Part shown: piece by piece, positions 35,108-46,185 of the stretch | Layout: each line of letters begins with the position of its first letter | Position numbering within the stretch: the stretch's first letter is position 1 | NCBI GenBank assembly: GCA_946807835.1 | Contig: OX327710.1 | Location: 16,604,501-16,668,500 of the forward strand | Direction of reading: 5' to 3' | Source of the DNA: Ailanthus altissimus | Taxonomy: Eukaryota; Streptophyta; Magnoliopsida; Sapindales; Simaroubaceae | Length of the DNA stretch: 64,000 bases | Notes under the pieces: model-generated | Database searches by the model: none | What the model was told of the DNA's origin: nothing | Seen by the model: only the letters and a program-made list of their open reading frames with translations | Program-made: the position numbers and the translations under genes

Positions 35108-36620
35108 TTCCAATACGAACCTGTATATACTTAAAATAAGCTTCCTGTGGCTCTTATTAATGAGCTTCACAAACTCTGGTTTTGGTGGAGGATGCTACAA
35201 GTAAAAAAAAATCCATTGGTGCACATGGAATAAACTATGTATACTATAAGAAAAATGGTGGTTTAGGTTTTTGTAATTTGGCTCACTTTAATAAAGCGGT
35301 GTTAGCCAAGCAGGGTTGGCGAATCATTCAATCTCCAAACTGCTTAATGGCAAGGGTGTTAAAATCATTGTATTTTCCTACTTCAACCTTCATGCAAGTC
35401 AAGAACAAGTCTTTCAGGGTCTTAAATGTGGAATAGTTTGCTTTGGGGTAGGGAAATTATTGAACAAGGGGTAAGATGGCGAGTTGGAAGTGGTGTTAAT
35501 ATCCAAGTGTACCACGACAAATCGCTCCGTATGCAATCTAATTTCAAACTGCTCTACCCCCATCAGTTAGCAAAATCTTGCAGAGTAGCAGATTTGTTAA
35601 CTCTATCTGGTTCATGGAAAGTGGATCTTATAAAAGGCTCCTTTTGGGACATTGAACAACAAGCAATTCTTGGCATTCCTATATCTAGGAGATCTACTCC
35701 AGTCAGATGACACTCTAATGTGGCACTATGATTAGCATGGTCGTTACACAGTGAAATCGGGGTACTGGTGGGCTAAAAGAATAGAGGGTGTTGTAAGCTG
35801 CTCTGAATCTTCAGGGTATTCTGCTTGGTGGAAGTGCTTATGGGAGTTAGTTGTTCCCCCGAAGGTTCGATTATTTCTGTGGAAAGTCTCCCACGATTGG
35901 CATTCCACGAACGCCAATCTCTGGCGGCATCATGTTCCGGTGATTGATACTTGCCCAATTTGTGGAGAGAGGGCCGAGAATTCTATTCACAGCCTTTGGC
36001 TTTGCAAGGCTCTCAATCCATTAGAGGCTTACTGTTGAAGTGGAGGGTATTATTGGGTGGTCCAAGGATTATATTGAATAATTCTGGAAAGCTAACAGCA
36101 GCCAAGTGATTCAAAAGTCAAGTTCTGAAGTCTAGTTGGCGTTGTCCTCCTTCACACTCTGTTAAAATCAACACATCCGCAATTCCTTTAGCACTGTATT
36201 ATGTTTGGCAGAGCTCAATTTTCCGGTTGTCTTTGAGGTTGCTATCGTGCTGGCATTATCTATTAAACAGGGCCTTATTCTAGCTAAAGATTGTGGTTTC
36301 AGCTCAGTAGAAGTAGTCTGATGCTGCTATAATGATTCAAGATATACTCTCCAATCTGTGTTCAAGTTCTGAGATGGGGGTTCTTTGGGTTTGCAGGATA
36401 TTTTTGCTGAGATTCAAATGTTTAAGTTCTGCAAGTTTTGATTTACGGCAAGGAAATCAAACAAAATTGCTATGTGATTGGTAGTTTAGCTCTGAAGTCA
36501 GGTCATGATTTTTTTTTTGTGTATAATTTTGTTCCTCCTTCAATGGAGAAGCTTGTTTCAGTGGATCTAATTCTTCCTCTATTAATTCTTAATAAGGTTT
36601 CTCTTTTAAAAAAAAAAAAT
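35108..36620 (+). mobile_element. LINE (L1-type) 3' half: end of RT ORF, zf-RVT and RNase H
   Basis: Reads YYKKNGGLGFCNLAHFNKAV then LAKQGWRIIQSP and RVLKSLYFPTS, the conserved tail of plant L1 reverse transcriptases. GVRWRVGSGVNIQVYHDKS follows, then SGYWWAKR and the zinc-binding region LWELVVPPKVRLFLWKVSHD ... CPICGERAENSIHSLWLC. A decayed RNase H-like part runs 36150-36600, and an A-run (36608-36620) marks the probable 3' end. Three frames are needed, so it is dead. The 5' part is missing, as is usual for LINE copies. Confidence 0.88.
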
Positions 36621-38290
36621 TCTCTAATAGAATGTAATACTTAATTCATAATTATTTATTAATTAATTTTCAAAAAAAAGATTCTAATACTTCGAATAGA
36701 ATGTAAATCTTAAATTATTAAAAATAATTAAATAATTCCACTATCCCATTCTTATCACCCTAAATAGTAAATATTATAAAAGTAAATATTCTAATGCGAT
36801 TTGAACACGTCTAAGGCATTTTCCTTAAGAATCATTTAATTCTAAAGTTTTGTATCTCATTTTTTGCATTTTGCATTTTGCATTTTGCATTTTGCATTTT
36901 GCATTTTGCATTTTGCAATCAAAAGGGTCCACAATTTCGGACTTCTTATTGGGAAATTTAATGAATCAAGCAAAGAAAGATAAAAAGAAAAAAGATTTTT
37001 ATGCAAAGAGAAAAGTAAAAAAAAAAAAAAAAATCGATCGTGATCATACCAAACTTGTAGTCACCTCAAAGACAAGAATCTCAGCCGCCCAAACGATCAA
37101 CTTTAAGACCAAATTAGGGATATTAACACTATCACCCCCTGAGGTGGGCACAAATTAATTTTAATGGTAACTTTGATTTTAATTATATTGTAAAATTTCT
37201 CTACTTAATTAAAAAAAAAATACCCTTTATTTTCTTAAAAATATATTTTTTAATTATTTATGTAACAAAAAATATATAATTATGAAAACATTTTTATCTT
37301 TTCAATTAAGTAAAAAAAGTTACAGTATAATTTAAATCAAAATTATTATTAATATATAATTTGTGACAACCTCAAGGGGTGACAGTGTTAATATCCGACC
37401 AAATTATCATGTTGATGGTGATGATTTCATCATCCTCCACAATGAAACACCTTAAAAGAAATTCTTGGTAATGGAATTGGAGGCCCACAAAATGATAATA
37501 AATATACCCCACCGATTTATAATGCTTATATGGTATTAATAAAATCTTCTTCTAATGTATTTGATTTGGGTGTAGTTCAGATAATTATTAATGTGTTTTC
37601 AAGAATTTTCTTTTTTTTTTAAACAAAGATTTTGTTCCAAAAATCAGTAAATACAAATAATCATTAATTTATAATAATACACTTCTAAACTGAGCCAAGA
37701 TTTTGTTGAAGTTTAGAGATAATTTTTTTGTGCATTGAAAGCAATTTACATTAACAAATCTCGTGTACAATAATTAATGGAGCTCAATAAGAAAAACTCC
37801 GTCGCTTTTTTTTTTTTTTTACCCTTTCACCATTATTTTCAATCTTTCTTGATACTGAAATGAAAGATTTGTAGAAAACACTTTAATAATATTTTTAAAA
37901 TTTGAATAAAAATAAAAGATAAAAATTGGTATATAATTAAATAATAATTTAAGAATAAATTTTATGAGTGAAACAAGCATAATGATATAACTAAATAATA
38001 GAAAGTTAAAAAGATATTATTAAATTGTCACTAATTTTTTTACTTAAGAAACTATATTATCCGTGATATATTAATTTTATTTTACAAATACTATCACATA
38101 AATGGGAATTAGAATACAATTTTATATAACTGAACAAAAGTAACAACATTTGTGATGTAAGATAACGACCCAACTCAACAGTATTTCAACCGTCGGATCA
38201 AATTTGAGAGTGACCCCACAATCGAATTATCAAAAAGCTTTCAAAATTGGACGGTTCAAAACAAAACCTCTAACTGACGGCCAAATCTCA
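36621..38290. other. AT-rich intergenic DNA upstream of the E3 ligase gene
   Basis: Contains a heptanucleotide array (36866-36917), A runs near 37018-37032, and short inverted AT-rich text. A 102-residue open stretch at 36850-37158 is mostly the heptamer read as FCILHFA and poly-lysine; it is not a gene. The proximal promoter of the E3 ligase should lie in the last few hundred bases, but no clear TATA box is seen. Confidence 0.5.
36866..36917 (+). repeat. (GCATTTT)n heptanucleotide microsatellite
   Basis: Seven perfect GCATTTT units in a row, with GCA at 36866 and then every 7 bases to 36915. It is not a telomere-type repeat. Confidence 0.95.
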
Positions 38291-38329
38291 GTCTCTGAAG
38301 TTACGCGTTAACAATGGACATGGAGCACA

Positions 38330-38459
38330 AACACAGGCAGCTGACGCCAATTTTCTTCTTTTTTTTTTCTGTAGAAAATGAAAGAAAATAGAAGAAAAGA
38401 AGAGAATGTGATGAGCTTTTTCAACCCTTCTCTGTCACTCTACTGTCTTGTTTATTTTG
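38330..38459 (+). other. probable 5' non-coding exon of the E3 ligase gene
   Basis: A pyrimidine-rich leader (TTTTCTTCTTTTTTTTTTCTG) ends in TATTTTG followed by GTAAAC at 38460. A good acceptor, CTGCATTGCAG, ends at 39254. An intron of about 795 bp in the 5' leader would place non-coding exon 2 at 39255-39457. This is inferred from splice motifs and composition; the transcription start is not determined. Confidence 0.5.
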
Positions 38460-39280
38460 GTAAACCCTTTTTTTATTCTTTAAATTTATGGTTTTTTATA
38501 TCATTTTCTCATCTGGGTTTGTTTATGTATGCCATTTGTGTTGTTACTTTAACTTGATTTGTGAAATTACAAGTCGGATGTTAGTTTTTTTGTGGACTTG
38601 ATTTGATTTGATTTGATTGGCACAGCCATGATTTAAAGTTTTGATTTTTCGTCATGATCATGATTTTTTTTTTCTTTGGAAACGTCATGCTCATGATTTT
38701 AAAGTTTTGATTTTGGTGTATTTTTTTATTTTGATTTTAATTATGGGTTCTGATTATGATATTGTGTTATGTGTATGGTGATGTGATTTTTGATTTTGTG
38801 GGTCTTTGTATTACCTTTGGTGTTAATGTTTTCTTCACTGCTGTACTTCATTAATATTTAAGCTCGGACTGATCAAATCATAATAACCCATATCCCAAAA
38901 TTGAATTTTTCTGTTCATTTGTTAGAAATGTCTTTTTACTTCAGCTTTGGTCCTGATGCTAAATTTCTGTGAAAATTCTGCTTCTCTTTTGCACAGTTTG
39001 CATTGATTTAAGACGGTAATTCTTTCATTTCTTCTGATGATATCATAAATTAATTCAGAATGGTATTTGCTAAATGCTACTTAAAATAGTGATAATGTCT
39101 GTCTCTGTTATTATCTATGGTTTATTTTTTATGGTAAGATGTTATAGCTTATAATAATTTTTTCACATTTGTCATGGTTTCTATTAATGCATTGGTTGAA
39201 ATTTATTGACATAATCAAGTGAAGAAATTAATTCCCTTCGTGGCTGCATTGCAGCTTGTATATAAAACCATACAGAAAAC

Positions 39281-39457
39281 ATGGAATCTTTTAGATTTTG
39301 GATTGCCAAGTGTTGAAAGATGCTAGGTACAGATTGTTGAGCCCATTGGACTAGTCAGTTGTTTGTTCACAGAAGGCTTTTGGGGCAAGGGCAGTACCGC
39401 TGAGTACCTTACCACCAACCTATGCATCACACCTTCCAATTTGGTTGGAAGACTTAG
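39281..39457 (+). promoter_or_regulatory. three short upstream ORFs in the E3 ligase leader
   Basis: uORF1 39281-39316 (11 codons plus TGA), uORF2 39320-39340 (6 codons plus TGA) and uORF3 39422-39457 (11 codons plus TAG). uORF3 ends with TAG at 39455-39457, directly followed by the main ATG at 39458. All lie after the probable leader acceptor (39254), so they would be in the mature mRNA. Such an arrangement can lower translation or make it depend on reinitiation; that is inference. Confidence 0.6.
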
Positions 39458-41326
39458 ATGGATGTTCCCTTGACGGGACCAATTAGAGAAATCCAAACTG
39501 ATCAATACCCTTTGCTAATGGAACAGATGCATTGCCATAGTGAGCGTGATCACATAATTGACATAACAACAAATGATGATGCTTCATCAAGTTCATCTCA
39601 TGATGAGCAGGCACATGGAATGAACTTACCTCAGCTTGAAGACGGATCATCGAGTACAACTAGGGCCCCCTCTTATCAAAGTTCTTCATCTTCCTCAAAT
39701 AGATTGAACACTATGAATTCATCATTTATGAGGAGAGCTGATGGGTATGGACGTCGTCGTAGAAGCCCGTTGAATTCAGGGCTATGGATTTCTGTTGAGT
39801 TAGTTGTTACTATGAGTCAGATAATTGCATCCATTGTTGTATTATCATTGTCAAGAAATGAAAATCCTGAAGCCCCATTGTTTGCATGGATTGTGGGTTA
39901 TGCATCTGGTTGTGTTGCAACACTTCCCATTCTTTATTGGCGGTTCCGTAACCGCCATCAAGGAATTGACCAGGATTCTACACAATCACATCAAGTCTCT
40001 TCCCAAGCCAACTCTTCTGAACCTACTACATCATATACAGCTATTTCCGCTACTCAAGCTTCAGATGAGGAAAATAATCGATCTACAGAAACAGAAACAA
40101 GGAATAGTCTAGATGCAGTAAGTTTAAGTACACGGTATGTTTTGGTTTAATTGCTAATTTAATGTTCAAATTTCTGGGTGTGCATTGTCTTGTGTAAATA
40201 GATCTTGCAATAATTGATTTCCAGTTCTTAGCATTTCTAATCTGCATTCTTGAAATTCTCTACACATTTGTTAATTTATGAATGAGGAAACACAAGTGTA
40301 TTTTATTAGGATTTGTACTGGTAATTTGGAATTACATAGTTAAAATATACAAGTAAAGATTGCTTTTGTAAATATGACAACTTGCATGGCACATTTTTAC
40401 TAGCATTTAACATAATTATCCATTTATCTGGTCTTCCTTTAAAATTTCGTATAATAATCTTGTCAACACATCTACTAAATGATATATTAATTTATTCTTT
40501 CTCCTCCCATAAGTACTAGCAGATGAAGCAACAGCATGCACATGTAAAATGCAGTGGTGCTGATGCTTATGGTATTAGCATGAGTTGGTGGCAACACACT
40601 GGTGACTAGAGGTTGGTAACGGGGTTAGATAGAGGTGGTGAGGTGGTAGTGGCAGTTGCATCTCTTTTTTTTCTTTTCTGGCAAGTGGTGACTTTTGGTA
40701 TTCTTACGGACTAAGTGATGATCTTTTGTTGCATTTCAACATTTTATAGGAGTATGGAAATAAAATAGTCCTAGTTGTCTTATTGTCTATCTTTATCCAA
40801 GTGAATATTGGTGATCTATTAGAAGATGGAAGAAGTCAGTTCTGGTGATTTTTTATGACAGTGTCATCTGGGCCTCACATTAAGAGTAATGGCTATTAAA
40901 TAATCATAAAATATTTGATATAAGAAGCATGAAACTAAAATATTTTCTTCTTCTTTATTTCCCATACAAGTGAACTTGCCAATCAAATGAAAAACCATTT
41001 TATTCAATAATTCATGGTTGTGAGAGTTTTATCTCCTTTGAGTCAGTATCCCTCTTTTGTTGTCTTCACTACTTGGTTCTCTGTTGCTTACTAATTCCCT
41101 GAAATGAGAAAAAAAAGTTAAAATGAAAAACATAGTGGCGTCTCTTAATAGGTTAAGATGTGATATTTAAAATAAAAAATTTTAGTTAGTTCAAAGAGAA
41201 AAGTTACTGGACTCTGTTGACTTCACAGGACTCTCTATTCACTAAAACGAGAGAACTATATGAGGGTTATGGACCCATTATTTCCATATCAAGCCGAGTG
41301 GACAATGTGTTGAAAATTCAAGCCTT

Positions 41327-41367
<41 letters not shown>

Positions 41368-42882
41368 CATGTGCATGTCAAATCAAGTTGCTCACATATC
41401 CATATTAATTTAGTTACTATAAATATCAAAGACTAGATGGTAGTTTCAATATATTGACAAGCCCATGCCATTTACTCATTTAAACAATTATGCTAAAAAA
41501 TCTGTCATCAAATGACTGCATCTATGTTCGCTGAGTAATTTGAAGATGGTTCTCTGAGCAAAGATTCTTTGGTTATTTGCAGACTGAATGGATTACTAGA
41601 CCATTTTAAGATGGCTTTAGACTGCTTCTTTGCAGTATGGTTTGTTGTCGGCAATGTGTGGATTTTTGGAGGTCATTCCAATCCCTCTGATGCTCCCAAA
41701 TTGTACAGGTAATGGTTATTGACTTATACTTAATTGTGTTTTTGCTGGGAATTCACCATGGTTGCATCTATAAACTGTTGCTTGGTGTATTTGTAGGTTA
41801 TGTATAGTGTTTCTTACCTTTAGTTGTATTGGATACGCAATGCCATTCATATTATGTGCAACTATATGTTGCTGCTTGCCTTGCATAATTTCTGTCCTGG
41901 GTATCCGGGAAGATTTTTCTCAAACTAGAGGAGCCACCGTGGAGTCCATAAATGCTCTGCCAACCTACAAGTTTAAGTCAAAGAAAAGTGGGAATGCCAA
42001 TGAACAGGACATCTCAGTAGCAGGTGAAGGGGGTTTCTTGGCTGCTGGGACGGAAAAAGAGCGCGTGATTACAGGAGAAGATGCGGTAAGTCTGATGGCA
42101 TCTGTTGATGCTGATTTTATGGTCTTGTTATAATTGAGGAACCAGTTAATTAATTTGGATTGGATTAGGTGCCAGAATTAAATCAAGGATAACAATAGTT
42201 TGCTATGTAGTTATCAAATTAATAAGTCAGATGTTTTTTACTATTTTTACCTCTCGTTCAAAGTTAATCATTTGAGTTGTACACAGTTTCTGTACTATAC
42301 TTGTAAACAGCCCATTTGGCGGGACCTCACTTCAGGCCAACTATGGTATTTTGAGTAAATACACTTTTCACATATCACATAAAATGTAAACCCATCCCCT
42401 TCCCAAAAGCCCTAATGTGAAACGTGATTTGAATCACAAAATTCTTGTACTACTACTGGAGGTTTTACCAATTAAACCAACCTTCACCTGAGTAATGCAC
42501 TTAATTTGATACAAATTCCCAAAATTATACCTATTATTCAAATCTGAATTGGAGTGGAAGGAAATGTAACTGTCTAATCATGAGGTAGACATTTCTATAC
42601 ATATGATTTACAAGAAAATAAATTCTTGCATATCTTTATTTGGTTGGATCTATAACACGGTACCTTTGTTTTCCCTTGCCTCTGTTGATGCAGGTTTGTT
42701 GTATTTGCTTGGCAAAGTATTCAGATAATGATGAGCTTAGGGAACTTCCGTGCTTGCATGTCTTCCATGTGGGGTGCGTGGATAAATGGTTAAAAATCAA
42801 TGCATCATGTCCTCTTTGTAAAAGTGAGGTGGGAGAGAGCAATAGCACTTCACCACTAGCCAGAGACTCAACCCAGCACTGA
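39458..42882 (+). CDS. RING-H2 membrane E3 ubiquitin-protein ligase (At4g11680/At1g12760 group)
   Basis: Coding exons 39458-40134, 41583-41708, 41797-42085 and 42694-42882 join in frame to 426 residues, all with GT-AG introns. The N-terminus (1-100) is serine-rich and disordered. An arginine-rich stretch (GYGRRRRSP) precedes four membrane segments: about 110-135 (LWISVELVV...), 140-165 (FAWIVGYASG...), 235-255 (CFFAVWFVVGNVWIFGG) and 268-295 (LCIVFLTFSC...). The RING-H2 finger is at about 366-405: CCIC, then C-L-H-V-F-H-V-G-C, then CPLC. The conserved linker SQTRGATVESINALP precedes it. The RING should recruit an E2 and direct ubiquitin transfer to membrane or cytosolic substrates; the substrate is unknown. 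The start was chosen because ATG 39458 opens the long exon-1 frame after an in-frame TAG. All zinc ligands are present, so it is probably functional. Confidence 0.93.
41331..41364. repeat. (AT)n microsatellite in intron 1 of the E3 ligase
   Basis: About 17 perfect AT units in the 1448-bp first coding intron. Confidence 0.95.
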
Positions 42883-43115
42883 TTGTAGGATGCATGAGAC
42901 ATGAACTGGAGCGAGTATGTAACAGAGCTGCCGAGCAAGGCTTTTATGTTTCAGTGGTCAGCCTTTACCAGTTGCAGCTTGCAAGCTTGGCATTGCTATA
43001 TCGACGAAAGTTGGTGGCACTATTTTGTTCTGCAGGGATATGCCTAGCACAAGCTGGCCCCGGATTGAAAGATGTTGTATAATTTATAACCGTATATGAT
43101 TTGTAATGCTAAAGA
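42883..43115 (+). other. 3' untranslated region of the E3 ligase (probable)
   Basis: Follows the TGA at 42880-42882. It contains no repeat and no ORF with family features, and becomes AT-rich (TTTGTAATGCTAAAG) near 43105, where polyadenylation is plausible. The exact end is not determined. Confidence 0.4.
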
Positions 43116-43242
43116 AATACGAAAGTTTATTACATTATCGCCACCAGTTTTCCAAATTCATTGACTATAGTGCACATGTAATCTGGCTAAAGAGGGAAAA
43201 GTAATTGCTCTTGCGGTCTTGCATACTTCATAGGGAATTACT

Positions 43243-45249
43243 AAGGGGTGGGCAGAGAACGGGACGGAAACGGGTATTAACACGAGATAGGTTCGAGACA
43301 CAAAATTCTGTCCCAGGTCGGATTTGAGTTCGAAAAATTCTCAAACCCAAAATTTTTTCTTTCTTTTGTTTGTAGCCTTTGCTGCTTTTGTTGCTTTCGG
43401 CTTTTGCATTTAGTTTTGAAAATATTGATAATAAAAGCTTTGCTGCCCTCTTCTTCTTTTCAATGTTGTCTTAAAAGAAATAAATAAATAATCAAGGAAG
43501 AATAACAATGAAGATTGAATTCTTTTAGTGGGAAACGGCGTTAATAGATGCACATGTTCCTCAACTGTTCATATTTTTCTGGGAAATTTTTAATTTTAAT
43601 TTTCTGATTCTTGGCCTTTAGTCTTTGGCACAGTGAACTGAGAAAAAAAAAATAGTTCAGATATCTATCACAACCGTTACGCATTTAGAGTTTGGTCATG
43701 TAACGGATGGCAACACTCGGCCAAATTAAATGAATTTCAATTCTCAAATTTTTGATGAAAAGCAAAGAAATTATTTTTTGTTGCAGCAGAAAATACTTGT
43801 CAAACTGTTGAAACAAACATTTAATTCATTTGAAGTCATTTTTTTGTCGTCTTTTTTTTAACGTAATTAATATAAATTTAGAGTTAAAATAATAGCATTT
43901 AACATTAATTTAAAACGAATTTATTTTAAAATTAGTCAAATATAATATTTAACATAATTAGATTTGGAATTATAATTAATTTTAAAATTAATCAAATAAT
44001 AACATTTAACGTAATTTAAATTTATAATATTTAATGTAGTTGAAATCGAAACAATATTTCAAATTATAATATTTAACCTATTTCAACTCGAAATTAAATT
44101 TAGAATTACAATATTTAATGTAATTGGATTTGAAACGTATCGATTTCAAAATTAATCAAATTATAACATTTAACGTAATTGAATTTCAAATAATAACATT
44201 TTAACGTAATTCAAATCCATAATATTTAACGTAATTGAAATCGAAACAAAATTTTAAATTATAATATTTAACATATTTCAACTCGAAATTGAATTTGAAA
44301 TTACAATATTTAACGTAATTGAATTTAGAATGAATCGATTTCAAAATTAATCAAATTATAAAATGTAACGTAATTAAATTTCAAATAATAACAATTTTAA
44401 CGTAATTCAAATCGAAACAATATTTTAAATTATAATATTTAACGTATTTCAACTCGAAATTGGATTTGAAATTTCAATATTTAACAAAATTGAATTGAAT
44501 TTAGAATTACAATATTTAACTTAATTGAATTTAGAACGAATCATTTCAAAATTAATCAAATAATAATATTTAACGTAATTGAATTTTGAATAATAATATT
44601 TTAACATAATTCAAATCTATAATATTTAACGTAATTGAAATCGAAACAAGATTTCAAATTATAATATTTAACATATTTCAACTCGAAATTAGATTTGGAA
44701 TTATAATATTTAACGTAATTGAATTAAATTTGAAATTACAATATTTAACGTAATTAGATTTGGAACGAATCAATTTCAAAATAAATCAAATTATAACATT
44801 TAACGTAAATGAATTTTAAATAATAACATTTTAACGTAATTTAAATTCATAATATTTAACGTAATTAAAATCGAAATAAAATTTTAAATTATAATATCTA
44901 ACATATTTTAACTCAAAATTGAATTTTAAATTACAACATTTAACATAATTGAATTTGGAATGAAACGATTTCGAAATTAATATTATAACATTTCACATAA
45001 TTTATATTCAAATTGAATTTAAAATAATAATATTTAAATTAAATGAATTTAAAATAATAACATTTGAAATTGAAATTTAATTTAATTTTTTTTAATTTAA
45101 TTCAAAAATTCTCGACTCGAATTAAAACTACACCATTTCAATAGAAAAAAAATAAAAAAAAATTCAAAAATTTTCCGACTAGAGATCAATCACAAACAAC
45201 AAATTTAAAAATAATTTAAAAATTTTCAAACCCAAAATTACCTACCCCT
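43243..45249. mobile_element. candidate non-autonomous hAT-like element holding an AT-rich array
   Basis: The left end AAGGGGTGGGCAGAGAACGGG and the right end, read inward on minus as AGGGGTAGGTAATTTTGGG, resemble the GGGGTGGGCA-type termini of plant hAT elements. The flanking 8-mers GAATTACT (43235-43242) and AATTTACT (45250-45257) match at 6 of 8 positions. There is no transposase. The text near both ends includes CTCAAACCCAAAAT / TTCAAACCCAAAAT in direct rather than inverted orientation, which weakens the case. Confidence 0.4.
43859..45065. repeat. AT-rich tandem array with nested units
   Basis: A block with TCGAAACAA, then AAATTATAATATTTAAC and ATTTCAACTCGAAATT recurs at about 44040, 44235, 44408, 44637 and 44867. 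Spacings are about 195, 173, 229 and 230 bp. Between them a second block (GAATCGATTTCAAAATTAATC then AACATTTAACGTAATT) alternates. Within both, the word ATTTAACGTAATT or a close variant repeats about every 20-50 bp. It lies between the 3' ends of two convergent genes. Confidence 0.85.
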
Positions 45250-46185
45250 AATTTACTACTAATTTACTAAAATATTTACTAGAATGAATTGCATTAGTGA
45301 TCTTCATTGGTGTAAACTTTAAACACCAATGAAGAATTTTGTTTTTCCCAAAGCATCAGAAATTAATGCTAATTTCCGCAAAACAGGGTATTACATTATG
45401 AAGATCATATTAAAATTTAAGTGAATAATTTTACCAACTATCCAAAGTCGGGCCCTAATACCATGAATCAAAAATTTTCTGCCAAAACTCAGCTGCTTTA
45501 TGCAAGAAGGATGAAACTTGAAATGAATGGGTAACTCGAAGAACTGAAGCACATTGCAAACCAATTGCAATTGTTTGCACATTATTACAATGAATCAAAG
45601 CACAAAATTAGATTTCAAAATCTCAGTGAACTAGCAACACCAAAACTGGTTATTGTGGCAATATTATCAATCGGCTAACATATGAATTACGTCGCAAAAT
45701 TTTTCATAAGGTATTGTTTATACATGATGAATAACGTTGATAAAATGGCTAAGTACAACATGCTCCGGAAAGCAGATCTACCAGGTCTTGTTCTAAGGCT
45801 GACCAGGTGTAAGACCAGTACTTGGAAGGACAAAAAGAATCTATAATGCTCCTCACGACCTAAAGCACAGAACAAGCTCAAGTAACAGTGCAAAACCCTG
45901 GAGGGTAGATTCTCTAGGATCTCAGAGAAATAAAGAAATCAACCCTAAAACAGAATGTAAATAAATTATACACATTTGCGAAGGAATGCATATCACTAAT
46001 GGGGCAAGGTAGAACCAGTGAAAAATGAAAATTTGATCCGCATGCTGCAGTGGACACGATCCTCTGTCAAGAGCTGCAAACTACTCTTCCTCCTGATATA
46101 TATTTCTGCTGCAGTGTAGGTATCTAATCAGCCACTCTACTGTTGCTGAAGTTGAAGGTATGTTGAACGCTGCACACATTCAGCA
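45250..46185. other. intergenic DNA and 3' untranslated region of NAA15
   Basis: The part nearest 46185 would be the NAA15 3' UTR on the minus strand. Short open stretches on both strands (for example 45391-45582 and 45687-45893 on -) show no family features. No mobile element is recognised. Confidence 0.4.

Noticed and set aside
36850..37158. 102-residue ORF beginning MYLIFCILHFAF
   Set aside because: It is made of the heptamer array and A runs.
42636..42938. 100-residue minus-strand ORF over the last E3 ligase exon
   Set aside because: It is antisense to the RING-H2 coding exon, whose zinc ligands and splice sites explain the sequence.
43859..45065. Centromeric satellite
   Set aside because: The array is only 1.2 kb, is irregular in period, and sits between two active-looking genes.
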